Source of the DNA: Angiostrongylus vasorum
Lineage: Eukaryota > Nematoda > Chromadorea > Rhabditida > Metastrongylidae
Direction: 5' to 3'
Length of the DNA: 64,000 bases
NCBI GenBank assembly: GCA_018806985.1
Contig: JADANN010000459.1
Coordinates: forward strand, 124,001-188,000
Each line of letters opens with the position of its first letter. Position 1 is the first letter of the stretch. The notes below the pieces were generated by a model. That model saw nothing but the letters and a program-made list of their open reading frames with translations, was not told the DNA's origin and made no database searches. The translations under genes and the position numbers were made by a program. Positions 32,620 through 46,009 of the stretch are shown here, one piece after another.

Positions 32620-32895
32620 ATTGTGCAAAACGATTGTTGCACGACCATCACATATTGGGCAGACGTATCCGATAACATTCTCGATTTAGATGTGAAGGCG
32701 TTGGGAAACTTGTACTTGTCTGTGTCCGTGTTTACTTACGATTTTCCTAAAAAGTAACCTGGAAATTGTGGTTTGTTAAGAATGGTGGAACCATGGGCTG
32801 AAATGACCCAGAAGGAGCTAGCTGCAGAGGAACGAGAAGAATTCAGTGCTGAACGATTGTCCATTCCAAATGTTTCAGGAAAAAATAGTACACAG
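32620..32895 (+). CDS. Possible cellular exons with a 57-bp intron-like segment, right-arm version
   Basis: Same frame as the left-arm exon at 17379-17594, but bases 32724-32780 (starting GTCCGT, ending TTAAG) are inserted after TGTCTGT. The insert carries an in-frame stop; removing it exactly restores the left-arm frame SVMVEPW. The second part (32781-32895) ends at the donor CACAG|GTAAAG. I do not recognise the protein. If the insert is an intron, the two arms differ by one intron. Confidence 0.45.
32724..32780 (+). other. 57-bp GT..AG segment absent from the left arm
   Basis: The alignment is unambiguous: left reads TGTCTGT-AATGG, right has 57 bases between. Ends are GT and AG and the length is typical of short nematode introns. 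The 3' end TTGTTAAG is weak against the usual TTTTCAG. Confidence 0.8.
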
Positions 32896-34597
32896 GTAAA
32901 GTACAAATTGCATTCGTTTAGACGTTTTCTTCTTTATAAAGCAAATACAGTTTATGCTTAGGGCTTCCATATCAATTGAGTACTCTGTTGGCTTTATAAG
33001 CGTCTCTAGTTGAGTAAATAATTTTGACATTTTTACCATGAAACTGCCCTCTATCGATTGACATACTGGAAAAAAAGCTTGGTTATTAACCAGGGGGGCA
33101 CTCACTCCTTCTTTGTTCTCCATATTGAGGTGGTCTGTAATGTGCTACTTCAATCCACACAGTTTAAATCTCTTATATACGTATGTCTCTTCCATGAGGG
33201 GTTTCGATCCGTGGCACGTTCTCAAGTAGCAGATTCTGTTTATTAAGGACATCAAAGTGATGTAGAGATTGCATCAAATATGTAAATATGTAGCTTCAAA
33301 TGTGGAGTTAATGCTTTTCACTTCGCAGGATTGGTTTATATCTTTCTGCAACGTTATGCGACCACAGATGTCCCTTACTGGAATAAATGAATGAGAACCA
33401 AGAGTTGGTTTTCTAAATATTGGAGTACACAAACGCCACGTGTACTAAGGTGAGTCGGATCCTATACATTCATTTTACAGAATGACAAAATTGCTTGAAT
33501 ACACTTCATTTGGAAGGGTTTAGCCTGCTATCACATTATGGAGGTGTATTAGGCTCTTTTTCGCCGGAAGAATGTGAACATATTGTGATTCAGTACCGGC
33601 TATCAATATTTTTGTAGCGGAATTGTGTTTGTGAAACGTACTCCTTGAAATCACCGACATGGTTGCTCCATGCGGTACTTGTTTTCATACGCTTTTGCTG
33701 TAATATAGCAAGGCGCCCGCGGAGACTTAACTATTTGGACGCTTTGATGACACTTCATCACCACAAATCTGATCTGCTTCGTGCGTAGTAATAGTACCTG
33801 ATAGTACTAATTCGCGTTACAAGATAGTATCCAAATGCTAGTATGCTAGATGTATGTGGATTGAGTATCGTCTAAACTCTTTGACATGAGCGATGGAAAG
33901 ATCTTCATGAAGACTGTTGCGTTTAACACACAGACCCGTCATTAGTTACGAGGTTTGCTCTTGAAATTCTTTGGAACGACGGTCGCCCTCAGCTTCGTTT
34001 TGTGTGGATCCTTTTTTGCCGTGTTATCATGTAGATGGATAAGTTGTGTGCAGGTTACCTACCTGATTGACAGAGGCTTGGGTGCGTATCTGTTCACTGT
34101 GTTGTTTTGATACAAGGCATACGCACTGTCGATAAGGTGATACCACGTATTTTAGATCTTCAGCGTTATACTGTGTTATCGTATATCGTGATTACGTGTA
34201 ACATACGATTGTTTGTTTGGCCAGTGTCTTTCTTGTTTATCTGCTCGCTTTTTTCCCTGTTCGTTAAGAGGCGTGTTCTCCATCATGAACGAGCCAATAA
34301 TTTGGGCTAAACACTTGTGTTTTCTTTCCGTGTTAGTTACGCATGAAAAGGCTCAAAAATGATGTGCATTTTACCTCTACAAAGCTATTCTAAGTGCTTA
34401 ATTAACTTGTCATTGAAACTGTTCCCATGTGTTTCCGGTGTAAAAGTCTGGGATTTGAAATGCCGTCCAAGTTTTATGTTTTACTTGAACTGTGTGGAAT
34501 TTTCTACGTTGACAGTGTTTAGGCATTGCAACGTGTTTCTGAAGAATTTTAAAGAGATACGAGTGGAACAGTCGAATACGGGAAAAGAAAGGAAGAA
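32896..34597. other. No gene recognised
   Basis: Mirror of 15678-17378. It lacks the 366 bp that the left arm has before the SINE. No convincing coding frame. Confidence 0.45.
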
Positions 34598-34856
34598 GAG
34601 GTGCCGTGCAATACACATGGGTTCGACCCCATGCCACAGGCTCGTGAAGCCTTCATCCCTACGGGGTGTGCAAATTGGTACCGGACCTGTCCGGAAGGAT
34701 AGCAGCACTGGCTCCATACATCGTTCGGCCACCGCGAGTCATTTTGAAGCCAGATGTGCAAGAAGTTGTCGTCAACGATGCTCGGTGAAGTCGAATGCAC
34801 AACGTGTCCGTCAGGGGTTGATCGACGCAGAAAGCTCTATCTCCCCTTATTATTGA
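34598..34856 (+). mobile_element. SINE copy, 5' truncated, right arm
   Basis: Mirror of 15052-15311. ATGGGTTCGACCCCAT forms a B-box-like stem-loop. The left edge is the junction of the 366-bp deletion. Confidence 0.75.
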
Positions 34857-35643
34857 TGTTATGGTATATCAATGATAGTCAATTGTAAAGTACGGTTAAT
34901 GTCAAAAGATTACTTCTCAATTGATCATTTCAATATGCGCTTCCAATAGGCAGGTGTTTCCAATTTCTTTCCAATGTCGACTGATATTTGAAAGTTTGCA
35001 GTTTCAGTGTTTACTAAGCAACATTCCATTCTATCGCTGCGACTTTTTTAAGGCAGTAATATTAAGATACGTCAAAAATTTCAAGATACTTTTATCTGTA
35101 AAGCTCCATGTGAGGTGTCTTACGTAAATGATTTAGCCCAAGCTGTTCCTATGTGCCGATATCGGGACTGTGGTTTTTTTTTTCTCGAATTTCCCTTGTG
35201 AATTTCACTTTTATCTGCTGGTGCTGTCAATAAAAATAAGTTCAGTTTAAAATATTGGTGGCAAAATTCGGCACGTTTTTTTTCGATATGTTATCGTTTA
35301 TCAAGCATTCTATAACTCAGAATAGTTTAGTGTTTTTCAGTGTTTGGGTTTGATATAGTTTCTCTGTAACTCACTCGCTACTAGGGATATGCGTCCAATT
35401 TCGTTTCTTTTTTTTTGTGCTGAAATTACGCTGATGGCTTTGTAGAGGAAAGCAGTTCGTTTCACATTATGTTTGCGTCTCGGTTCATATTATAGGGTGG
35501 AGTCCCATCACTGAAGAGTTGGGTTCCTGTGTGTCCAGAATCATAACGGTCGTATCATAGCAACAAATTTGTCCTTTACGCAGAGTAGTTCCTAGCTAGT
35601 TCGAAATATACGGTTCGAGTTCTCATTTGCTCACCTGGTTCAT
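34857..35643. other. No gene or repeat recognised
   Basis: Mirror of 14263-15051. Confidence 0.5.
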
Positions 35644-36117
35644 TACATACGTGAATGGTTGGACGGCCCATCATTGCTGGTGGCGCGGGCCACGGCATAA
35701 CTTCCATTCATGTCTCTGTCGCGCAGTCGACGTTCTTGGTTGTGGTGTGCTTCGAACATAGTGACATGACGAGGGCCTTTCTGAATTCTTGGAAGCGTTT
35801 TCGTCTGCGAAAGCAATAGATGCTTTCGCGTGCCACAAACGCGTAGGCTTATCGTTTGGTTGGTCTTCCACGAGAGCGCTTCCGTTCTCTTGGTCTCCAC
35901 TCCGCTGTGCTTTTCTTACATGTGTGACTTGTTCTTGTCAGTATGTCACCGGCCTTTGTGTGCTTCGCTATTGGTGTGCGTTTTCCTGGATGTCGAAAAT
36001 TTAGTAGGTTTCGAAGATCTAAGCTGCACATTCTGGCTGGACGTTGTAAGTTTCGGTTAAATTCCAGAATACATCGCTCACGCGCTCAGTAGGTGGTGTA
36101 CAGTTTTTTTTCTGACT
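35644..36117 (-). pseudogene. RTE-A C-terminal region, right copy
   Basis: Mirror of 13789-14262, with the same AEWRPRERKRSRGRPTKR signature. It directly abuts the TSD at 36118-36122. Confidence 0.8.
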
Positions 36118-36122
36118 TGGCT

Positions 36123-36540
36123 TGTTTGGGATTTACCAAACGTTGGGAGTTTGCTTGTGACTTGTTGGCTGCGGTGACTGTGACACGACTGTTTACGATA
36201 GATTTATCACAACGAGAACATAAGGTACAAGGTGGAAGGAAGCAGCCTGAGGGAGGTGGATCAGCGAGTGGAGAATGGCTTGAAGCTCTCATAGAAGAGT
36301 TTGTAGCTAATATCTTGCAATTATTTTGAGGAGTTTGTATATGGGAGTAGGACAAGGAATTTTGTCTGATACAATGCTATTTCACCACAGTTATATGAGT
36401 CATAAGCAATTTAACATTTAATATTAGCAATTAGACCAAAATTATAGCGATGCGAGCAACACTAGTCAGCTATGTGTTAGCTGGCGGGCCACAACATGCC
36501 GCTTTTGTACGATTACAGAAACTGTGTACAGTTACAGAAA
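36123..36540 (-). repeat. 3' LTR, right-arm BEL/Pao copy
   Basis: Reverse complement of 13366-13783, nearly identical. It differs from its partner 5' LTR by about 13%. Confidence 0.9.
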
Positions 36541-36566
36541 CTCCCGCGGCAAAAAAGAAAGAACAC

Positions 36567-39480
36567 TTAATACAATTTCGGCTTAATATATTGGAATAAA
36601 TAGGAGTTGTGGATAAAGGGACAGAGACAAACAAGGAGCAACAAGGCAAATAGAGCAAATGTGAAACTCTTTGAAAAGGTTGGACCGTTCTTAAAGAAGG
36701 GAAGAAGGTTAAGAGTAGCTAGAAGATCAGGTAGGGAAGGTAGGTCCAAAGGTGCTGTTCGTCTATAGTTCACGGCGGCGATTTGGTGCTGCAGCATGAG
36801 GTCTTCTTCAACGATGATGAGAGGACCTTGGACAGGAAAACTGACTACTCCTCCAGAACATGAAGCATTGCAAAAAACTGAAACAGAGGAGTAGTTGAGA
36901 TGTAAAATAAGGTTACTGAGGTAACCTATTGGAGTGCACTTTGCTGTGAAATAATTTACGAATAGAAAATATCAGCTGTTGTTTCGCCATAGGTTGTAAT
37001 GCAGAGCAAATCTATTTTAGCTCTGGCTAAACAATTGTAGCAGCCCACAATATCACCACAGTCTCGACGGTACAAGAGGTGTTGTAAATGCGAAAAGCTA
37101 CCGTCATATTATCTGCGATGAGATTTGGCTGGATAGCGGATCCTAGAGTCGTCCGAACGAATAGCGAATGTTGTCGTGGCAACATAAAATGTTGTGGTAC
37201 AAGAGGCATTGGGGTTATTGACTTTTATCTTGTATGTTCCCTGAACTACATTGACAAGAAACTTCACGGGATCCGGTGTTGCATGTGCAAGCTTCAGGTG
37301 CAAACTGGCATTGAATGTTCCGAGCGTGCTGTAGTGTGGCACACTGTAATTGTCCAACTCCATTGGGTGAAAATTTTCCTTTAATAGCGGGTTCAACGAG
37401 AGAGATCGAAGCTTTGTTATGGATAAAAGTGGAGGACAAGAAAGGCAGTTGCGGAGTGGTGGTGCTATTGAGAGTGCAGCGAAGGTAGTTCCAGGCCGCA
37501 GTGAGTCCTATACGAAGAGTCAAGGTGGCGGACGTAGATGACGAACCTTGAAAGAGAATGATTTCAGCATCGATGGTAAGGTCCTAAGCTGGGCATCTAA
37601 AAACTGTGTAGATGATGTCACTTGTGGGAATCGCACAATGACGATGAAAGAGGCAGTCGGGCTGACTAAACAGGCAACCGTCACAAAGCAACCTGCGGCA
37701 ACCCAAGGAGAAAAAGGTATAACCATAATTACGATTGGCAGACTGAGAGGACTCGCTGATTTGAGCGTCAGGAGATATATTATCGCATGTGTTATATGTG
37801 TAGATACCAGTTAACCAACATCGATAGACGGATTCTGACCTTAGCGAATGATCGCGGGAGAAGAATCCCACTTTCGGGTGACATTGAAAGAGAATGTCCT
37901 AAATTTTGGTGGATAACGAAGCGATGATGGTGTTGTGAAAACTTTTGAGGATGTTGCAGCTCTCCTGTTGAAGAGGCTGTAAGGTGAGCATTGTAGTCTC
38001 GTTGAAGGTGCAGATGTCGGTACTCTGAGTAGTGAGACATTTCTCCTCAAACGCGTTGAAGGATGTGAACTCAGAACACTATTTCGTGTAAGAAAGAAAG
38101 CGTGCAAGGGGAAGAACACCGAGCAGGGTCCTGCAGGTGTGAGTCTTTCCTCTTCTTCGGCTAATATAAGACCGAAGTGTTTGTCGACGTCGGGGCAACT
38201 TCTTCGTAAAGAATCGGAGACCTGGAATATGCCGACAAACTTTTGAAAGTATGGATACAATACCATGGGGAATTATTCTGATGATAGAAAATAAGTTTCT
38301 GATCAGGAAGCATGCAGTTGGAAATAAAAAAAAAGAAGAAGAATGAAGAGCAGGGACGTTAAGCTGTTCTGCGCCGAGGTCCAACATGCATACTATAGGC
38401 ATACTCCTAGCAGAAGACACATTGTAACGTTTCGCACATTGGGTAAGCGTCGTACTGCAGCTGAGGAAAAAAAGAATCCGAAATCCATGATTTTATGGAG
38501 ACCACATAGCCGTACATAATGAGATAATTAGGAACGAATACTATTTCCTTGGAAACGTTTCTCAGCGACAGAAAATAGGCAGAAATGCAGACTTGCAGAA
38601 GTTCCACTTCTGTAGTGGTATCAATTGACAATCCTCTCTTGATGCATCGGAATCGAGAGTTGGATGTTTGGTCACTGAGAAGGACGGCAGAAGAATTGTA
38701 ACGATTGTGAGGTAAAATAGACGCAGTGGTACTAGGATGGGAAGCATAGTGAGGCTTGATAACGGTACCCTAGGCTTTGACTGGTATTCGTCCATGAAAA
38801 ATATGTGTGATCGATGAGAAGAAAGGCGATCGGCTTGTCGTATGTACAAAAAAGTTTTGCTGTTGGCCGACAAGAGTGGGTTTTATAAAACCGTGATGTA
38901 CCAGATACAGACGATGATGGACGGCGTATCTAACCTTTATAATCGATACATATAAAGTCTTCCTTATCGAGGTAATCTTTAACGATAATAGAAAGATGTT
39001 CGACTATCAGTAGAGAATTGTCAAATAGTTGAATTTGACTAAATGTACCCAACCACTTAACCGGATCGCACGCAGATGGCGACTTGAAGGAGGAAACATC
39101 TTTAGGACGATACGACAAAAGGCTGGGAGCTATTAAATAAGGTCTAGACTTAGTGGTGATCCAACCAGTAGTAAAGGAGCAGGATTTGGTCCATGAAGGA
39201 CATTCGCCCCCTTTGCCCACATATAGAAAGAGGATCAAACGGCGTTGCAGAGATTGATACTTGAAATCGTATGTGTCCTAATGGGCAAGTGATCGGAAGC
39301 CAGCAAAATGTAAATTTGCCTTGGACAGAGTATCGTGCGATTGCTCTCCCAGTAGAAGTGCAATTGCTGGCCTACAGAATAGTTTTTTCTAGGTGACTGT
39401 CGTCTGGGCATCGAGTGTTGAATGCAGAGGCGATGCAAACCAGGGAAATAAGAACACAAGAAAAGAGAGTGGTAGAAGGA
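36567..39480 (-). pseudogene. Envelope-like gene, right-arm copy, decayed
   Basis: Mirror of 10430-13340. Frames 37215-37523 (cysteine-rich, identical to the left arm) and 36567-36797 (membrane anchor) are retained. Stops are as on the left, with small extra indels near 38320 and 39050. Confidence 0.65.
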
Positions 39481-39569
39481 TGTCGGATCGTGTTAACATT
39501 GGATGCTTGGCCGATGGAATGCTGTGGCTCTTGTAATTCAGTAGATCCTCGTCGCGATTCTGGTGCATG

Positions 39570-40490
39570 GGGTGGGTCTTCTCTGATCTTGTGGAGATAT
39601 TTCCATTTTGTAAACCAAATTATGAGGACGAGACAAGCTGCAATGTCTTGTATGAGGTCGTCGAAAGTCGAAGGACGAAGTGGGAAATACTCAAGTTCAT
39701 CAAAGAAATAAGTAAGAGGTCTAGTATTGACGATTGCCTCCGCTTCCTTGCTCAAAGTTTTGATGTCCTCAAAATCGAATAGACGATTAGAGATGGCATG
39801 GCGATAGGATTTTTAGAGATATCAGTCGTTTTCTCATAGATGACTTCTTGTCATGGGGTGAGACTTGGAATGAATTTGAACTTGATACGTTTGTTGGAAC
39901 AATAGTCGAGAATATTGTGTGTAATGGGAGGATCGGCAGAGAAGAATAACACTGATCAACGAATTTAAAGGACTGTGCGTTGTCGCATCAAATTCATGTT
40001 GGGTTGCCGAAGGTAGTAATAAACCATCTTAGAAAGTCAAGAACAGTACGGTGGGTCACGTCCAACACTGGCTCGACATAGATGGCGCGACAATTTAAAC
40101 ACGTGAGAAGAAGTATCCAATATTTGCCAGAAACGTTAGCATCAGTGCGATACGATAAGGGACCGAAAGAATCCATTCCGACATTTGCGAAGGATACCGC
40201 GGTGGAGTCAAACGTCTGCCTAGGTGAAGAGGGAAGGGTGGTAATACAAATGGTCTAGCATGGAATCGTTTACAATGAAAGCAGTTTCGAACAATCTTCT
40301 TTTCTGTGGCGCGCCCTTAGGGATCCATACAATTTGTCGAAGTAGTGCTATTGTGTGATTGACGCCACAGTGGTTGTGAGTATGATGAATATGAAGAACA
40401 AAAATGGTGATGATGTGACCATCACGAAGAAGAAAAAATAGGAAGGATAGCGGCTTGTGGTAAGAAAGCGTTGTCAAGACGTTCTTTACA
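39570..40490 (-). pseudogene. BEL/Pao integrase, right-arm copy, decayed
   Basis: Mirror of 9420-10330, with MDSFGPLSYRT (39994-40176) and EAEAIVNTRPLTYF (39372-39755). It has a Tyr-to-Cys difference from the left arm downstream. Confidence 0.85.
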
Positions 40491-40680
40491 TTTCCGAAGC
40501 AGAGTTTCATCACATAGGAAAGGACTAAGTCGCTGGTGGTCATGAACAGAAGGAGAATAAAGGGACTATGCCATACGGAACAATATGACTTCTGCTCTAT
40601 ATAAAAAGAGCAACTTTTTGTGCATCTGAAGTGTAGTATTGCTTTATTCGATTTTAGGGTAATAAAATATGATACAGACA

Positions 40681-42281
40681 TCAATGTACTAAGGAATCTT
40701 GACCAGGGACTGAAGCGTGCAGGATCCACGGGAGATAACATCTGAGAACTATTATTATCTGGCGGTATTGATCGAGACAAGGAAAGCATGCCGAAGGAGG
40801 CCGGTACGATGTCATCTTCCTTATGACTAGTCTCGTTGGGGGAGGAGGTGGAAGCCATTTCAATAGTATTGGGCTAGGAGTCGTCTTGATTGAGAAAACG
40901 AGATTCATGCTACCAACAATGAGAGTGTGATAATTCACTGATCGGTTAACGGTACCAATGTCTGCCGGATTTATATGACATAGTACGTGACGAATAGACG
41001 TGTCGGAGCAATTGCCATGGATAATGTCGACACGATTGCGTACGAAAATGGGATGATTTCCTTTAGAATGAATCCATGCTAGAGCAACGTTGCTATCCTT
41101 CCAAAGGAATTCGCGCGAAATACGCATTTACAGTTGAGATGTTAGAAATGTGAGCACCTTGGCACCAAACATTAATGCAGCTAATTCAAGGCGTGGGATC
41201 GTTTCTTTTTGATGGGGTGGAGTAAGGTGAGATTTCGACATAAGAAGAGACGCCTCCGTGGTTGGTCGTTGATGTCGGTGAACGATATAAGCGACAGCAC
41301 AATAGGCAGCAAGCAAGGGAAGCATCTGTGAAAACATGAAGGTCGTATTCAATGGTATTCACAGATTGGAATGCAACATCGGCCGAAGACAGCAGACGGG
41401 GGAACCACGACCTCGAGGCCACGAGGAGAGGGATTGTGCAAGCTTTTTCTGAAGGTAGGGGGATCGTTCCATGACAGCAATATCTTCCAAGGGGATTGAA
41501 GGAAATTTTTTTCGTATAACTGTCATAGGAGATATTAATCCGAGAGGATCATAGATGCCAGCAGCATGTATGAGCACCTGCCTCTTAGTCCAAGTGTACT
41601 GCAGTTCATCCACACTAGCAAGGGGAATAGTGAGAGTGTCGGTAATGGTATTCCATCAAAACCCCTAACAACTTCCGAAGCGTAGAAACTCTTGCTAATT
41701 CATGAACATTGAAATAGCGACTAATTGCCACGGAGTTGCTAGCATATGCTCGTAAATTCGTTCCAGCATTGTGGAAAAGATGTTTAGACTCCCTATAATA
41801 GGTAATGCCGTCGTCGGCAATGTTGACTCCTTAAAAAAATGTTATTTGTAGCGAAGATGATCACGAGAAAGTGGTGTTTTTGTGGGCGTGAGATGATGAT
41901 GGATAGTTCCAGCGATCAAGAATGGAGAACTCACCAACCCAAATGGCACGCGTGTAAGCGAAAAGTAATGAGGTTATCGTTGGTAATGGGTCTTGTCGGA
42001 TCCTTTAGCCAGAAAAAAACGAGTGAAATCTCGGCAGTCTTGATGGAGACCGACCACGAGAAAAGCTTTTTCAATGTCACTGGAAATCAGGAATTCATAG
42101 AACCTAACAGCGCCCGTCTTCCGTATAGAACGTGTTGTTGCTGCACTGACCCCTCATTTTAGCGGAACAATCATAGACTCGTCGTACGTTAATGGAGTAG
42201 CCCTCCTGTTTGATAACAGCATGATGAGACAAATAGTGATACCGTCCGGAAGGTGACGATGGCGGAACAATTTCAATATTC
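40681..42281 (-). pseudogene. BEL/Pao RT C-terminal part and RNase H, right-arm copy
   Basis: Mirror of 7626-9227. YTWTKRQVLIHAAGIYDPLG (41359-41613), FTDASLACC and WKDSNVALAWIHSKG are present. A 3-bp deletion shortens a proline/serine run near 40850 relative to the left. The plus-strand frame at 41839-42162 is a shadow of RT. Confidence 0.88.
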
Positions 42282-42803
42282 TTAACCTTTTTATTTACTG
42301 CCTACTATAATTTTTTAACGGCAGGGTATCATGTGAAATACAACTAAGATGATGCTGAGATATTTGCAAAACTCCGGGCCGCAGGTGTCTGAGGAGGGGA
42401 ACGAACGCGCTATTATCCGTTCCGGGGAGTAACGCGTTCAGTACCACACCATGCGGGTCCTTCGTTTCGCCTGTCTCTCAGCTAGTTGTGTTGATCGGCT
42501 CCATCAGCAATCACCCGTCAACGGGACTGATCTAGGCAAATAGGCAAATAGCAAATATCTCAGCATCATCTTAGTTGTATTTCACATGATACCCTACCGT
42601 TAAAAACTATAGTAGGCAGTAAATAAAAAAGGTTAAGATTGTGATTTCGACTTCAGCTTCTGCTTAACTAGGTTCGTTGCCGATTCGTGCTCGCAGAACG
42701 CGTTACTCCCCCGGAAAGGACAGTAGCGCGTTCGTTCCCCACGGCAGACACCTGCGGTCCGGAGTTTTGCAAATATCTCAGCATCATCTTAGTTGAATTT
42801 CAA
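42282..42803. mobile_element. Compound fold-back MITE, right arm
   Basis: Mirror of 7105-7625. The complete copy is 42282-42637 (356 bp), TTAACC at the left end and GGTTAA at the right end. Confidence 0.8.
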
Positions 42804-42875
42804 TAATCTTCATTTGGCGACCACGGCAACTGCGTTCTTCCTTCCTTTTAAGTTTCCCCACTTGACTCTGCACCT

Positions 42876-44512
42876 GTGTCATATATTATGTCTACTACGG
42901 GCAGTACTCTCACTCGCCGACATGTCGGATTCTTCAGGAAGCAACTCAAGCGATACATCACCTCGCTCCAGCAAGCCCTCAATGAATATAGAGTACACCC
43001 TGGACAAGTTGATTTCACGCACCTTGACGATACCGAAATAGAATCGTTACATCTGGACATAAGCACGCTGAAATCACGTCTTCTGCAGACATACACGAAA
43101 ATTACCAAACTACATAATGACTGGTCTACCCTTCAAAAATCAAATCCCAGTGAGCAGGCTGATTTCAACACTTACATTCGAACCTATGGTGACTGTCATG
43201 ATAGCATTACTAATGTTGTTCTTCAACTAGAGGAAACGGATTCTCTATTGAATTCCATCGGCTCTGAATTTACCCGAAGAGGACTACACATTACTTCTAA
43301 TCGAGTTTCCGACAAAGACGACATACGGGTAAATCCACAACACAACAATCTATACTAAATTCAGTCTGCACATTCTTCCTATGACACTTTTTGTTCCCAT
43401 GATCCCTACTGACGCTCCCTTGCTTAGCTTCGTTGATGCATCCGTTTTATCTAAACGGAACTTCCCACCTTCGATGGAAATTTGCTTGACTATCCCGAGT
43501 TCTCAGCAGGATTCGCCCTCGTCGAAAACAAGAAGCATTTCAATGATACCGCTAAACTTTTTGCTGCTCAGATCCTGTTTGCATGGACGAGCACTGCACT
43601 CAGTTCGAGGACTTTCCATCAGTACATGTAGTTACCGTATTACGAAAGATGTTCTCAAAACGTTATACGATGATAAGGTTACCATGGAACATTATTTTTT
43701 TACTAAATTTGCCCAACTGCTTTTGTGCGACCCTCAAGGACGAAAACTAGCCACTCTCTATAATGAGATGTTTTCTTCAACGAAGTTGAGATATTTGCAA
43801 AGCTCTGGACCGCAGGTGTCTATGGTGGGGAACGAACGCGCTATTGTCCTTTCCGGGGAGTAAAGCGTTCACCACCACACCATGCGGGTCCTTCGTTTCG
43901 CTTGTCTCTCAGCTAGTTCTGTTTGTTGTTTTCGATGTTTTCTCTTGCTGGTCAATTTTCAACTGATACTTCACGGAACCATGCTCAGGGAAACGGCTTT
44001 GGGAGCCCTTCTTCTCAAAAAGCTACCTGCTCGTAGATGCAGTCAAATATATGACCGAAACTCAAATGACCATAATGTCAATCCTGAACTTCTTAATCTG
44101 CTTACTGACATCGTCCGCAACGGATCTACAATCTATGGAATAGAATCTCTTTTCCAGCCTCCCACTCTCACTCATAGCAGTAATCATGGATATTCTGCTA
44201 TTTCCAACACCAAACGACATCAGGTACCTGATTCCACATCAATACCACAACGATTTGGAAGGAGTTCACTGCGTTTCATTTCTTCATAGAGCGATAGATT
44301 GCAATGTCTACAGCACTCCAGCACTACGAAATCCACGTCCCAAGGTGCTTAAACTTGGCTATAATTGTCTGCCATCACGGCACACGTTTAACAATTGTCT
44401 TTCTAAAATCGTGTGGAACTTTTGTTCTCGGAAACACCATTCTTCCCTTTGTTTCCCACGCTTTCGTCAGCAAACCACGCCGAAACCACTACTCCAACTC
44501 CCATTTCCCTAA
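42876..44512 (+). pseudogene. BEL/Pao gag, right-arm copy
   Basis: Mirror of 5400-7033. Here the N-terminal frame runs unbroken for 160 codons (42876-43358), because a homopolymer difference that breaks it on the left is absent. The capsid-like part (43381-43863) is interrupted by the MITE at 43770-43918. It resumes (LPARRCSQIYDR, 43882-44289) and reaches the zinc knuckles (CLPSRHTFNNC) near 44380. A frame break separates each piece. Confidence 0.8.
43770..43918 (-). mobile_element. MITE fragment inserted in gag, right arm
   Basis: Mirror of 5990-6140. Confidence 0.8.
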
Positions 44513-45555
44513 CATTCGGCACAAGCGAACTCTGTGCCTCCCTATCGCTCCAATCTTCCATCACAACCTTCCACCCATCGGCAAAAACGTATTGCCGTCT
44601 TCGCTATGTAAGAAACATCGTCATCGTCCTTTATACCTCGCCCATATGCACCTCAGCGGTCCTCCGACAACTCTTCGGTCACATCAACCCAACCAACACA
44701 TACGGCCATTAGCAATCGCAATGAATCTCGGTTTATGTGCTCATCTGTAACACTCTATCATCCAGATGATGCTTCCAAAACGCTGCTGGTTATCGCCTTC
44801 CTCGACTAGGAATCCAACAGGTCTTGTATCCTCATTGATGTTGACGCGGCATTAGAATTGCCTCCCTTTTTGAATGGAAACATAATTATCTACGTTTGCA
44901 AATGAAGAGCGGAAGAACATGCGCTGTCATAGCTAAGTCGTAGGTATTCGTACGGAAAGAGGTTGTAAATCACTGTGTGCTCAGTCCCGCACTTGACGGC
45001 GCCCAGTGCCCCAGATTCTAGCCCAGGAGAATGGGGGGTATAAGTATTTACTTCCAACAACAGCCGAGCCTGCACTCTTGGCATCGATTTTGAGACATCG
45101 CCCTATCTGATTATTTCCATTATCGACTATTTGGTGGCTATCACATTCTTCATACCACGATAGGAGATACCGTCAGAGGATGTCCACCTGATGTCGTCCA
45201 TCCGGCTCTGACTTCGACTAAATCTGCACATCTTTCCATCCGAAAACAACATGGTAGACTTTTAGAGTTGGTTAGAAAATTTTGGGAAGTAGAAGCTATT
45301 TGCATTACGGACAATCCCAGCAGCAAGGACGACGACGACTGCCTACTATTTTTCAATAACACTGTTTCCTATGACAAACAACAACAACAACTTTACATTG
45401 TTAAATTACCCTTTAAAACCATTGCGCACTGTCTTTCACACAACATGGAGTTGGCGTTTTCCCGCCTTCGTGCTCTACAGAAATCTCTTAATGCTAAACC
45501 ACATCTCTTGAAACTGTACCATTCGGGAATACTAGATCATATACAGCAAAATATT
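44513..45555 (+). pseudogene. BEL/Pao protease-like and RT N-terminal region, right-arm copy
   Basis: Mirror of 4355-5399. The retropepsin-like site reads D then stop at 44814-44819. The RT start LVRKFWEVEAICI..NMELAFSRLRALQ occupies 45268-45550 and ends at HIQQNI, just before the tRNA copy. Confidence 0.82.
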
Positions 45556-45583
45556 GCAGGTTCGAATCCTGCTGTGGTCGCCA
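45556..45583 (-). other. 28-nt tRNA 3'-end copy, right arm
   Basis: The plus strand here reads as tRNA sense: T-stem GCAGG, loop TTCGAAT, CCTGC, acceptor strand and CCA at 45581-45583. Identical to the left-arm site. Confidence 0.8.
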
Positions 45584-45585
45584 AA

Positions 45586-46004
45586 TGTTTGGGACTTGCC
45601 AAACCTTAGGAGTTTGCTTGTGACTCGTTGGCTGCGCTGACTCTGACGCGACTATTTATGATAGATTTATTGCAACGAGAACATAGGATACAAGGTAGAA
45701 GGATACAGTCTGAGCGAGGTGGATGAGCGAGTGGAGAATGGCTTAGAACTCACGTAGAAGAGTTTATAGCTAATATTTTGTAGTGATTTTGGGCGAGCTT
45801 ATATGTGGAAACAGGACAGGGAATTTTGTCTGATACAGTGCTATTTCGCTACAGTTATATGAGTCATAAGCAATTTAACATTTAACATTAGCAATTAGAC
45901 CAAAATTATAGCGATGCTAGCAACATTATTCAGCTACGTTTTAGCTGGCGGGCCACAACATGCCGGTTTTGTACGATTACAGAAATTCTGTGCAATTATA
46001 GAAA
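45586..46004 (-). repeat. 5' LTR, right-arm BEL/Pao copy
   Basis: Reverse complement of 3906-4324. It begins TGTTTGGG at 45586 and ends AGAAA at 46004. Confidence 0.9.
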
Positions 46005-46009
46005 TGGTT

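Larger units (their letters stand above)
36118..46009 (-). mobile_element. BEL/Pao element, right-arm copy
   Basis: Mirror of 3901-13788: 3' LTR 36123-36540, 5' LTR 45586-46004, tRNA-derived primer site 45556-45583, duplications TGGCT (36118-36122) and TGGTT (46005-46009). It has the same internal inversion and the same MITE insertions, which shows that these preceded the arm duplication. Confidence 0.92.

Noticed and set aside
34359..34856. 165-codon plus-strand frame in the right arm
   Set aside because: It fuses unrecognised sequence with the antisense or sense of a SINE through the 366-bp deletion junction, and is not open in the left arm.
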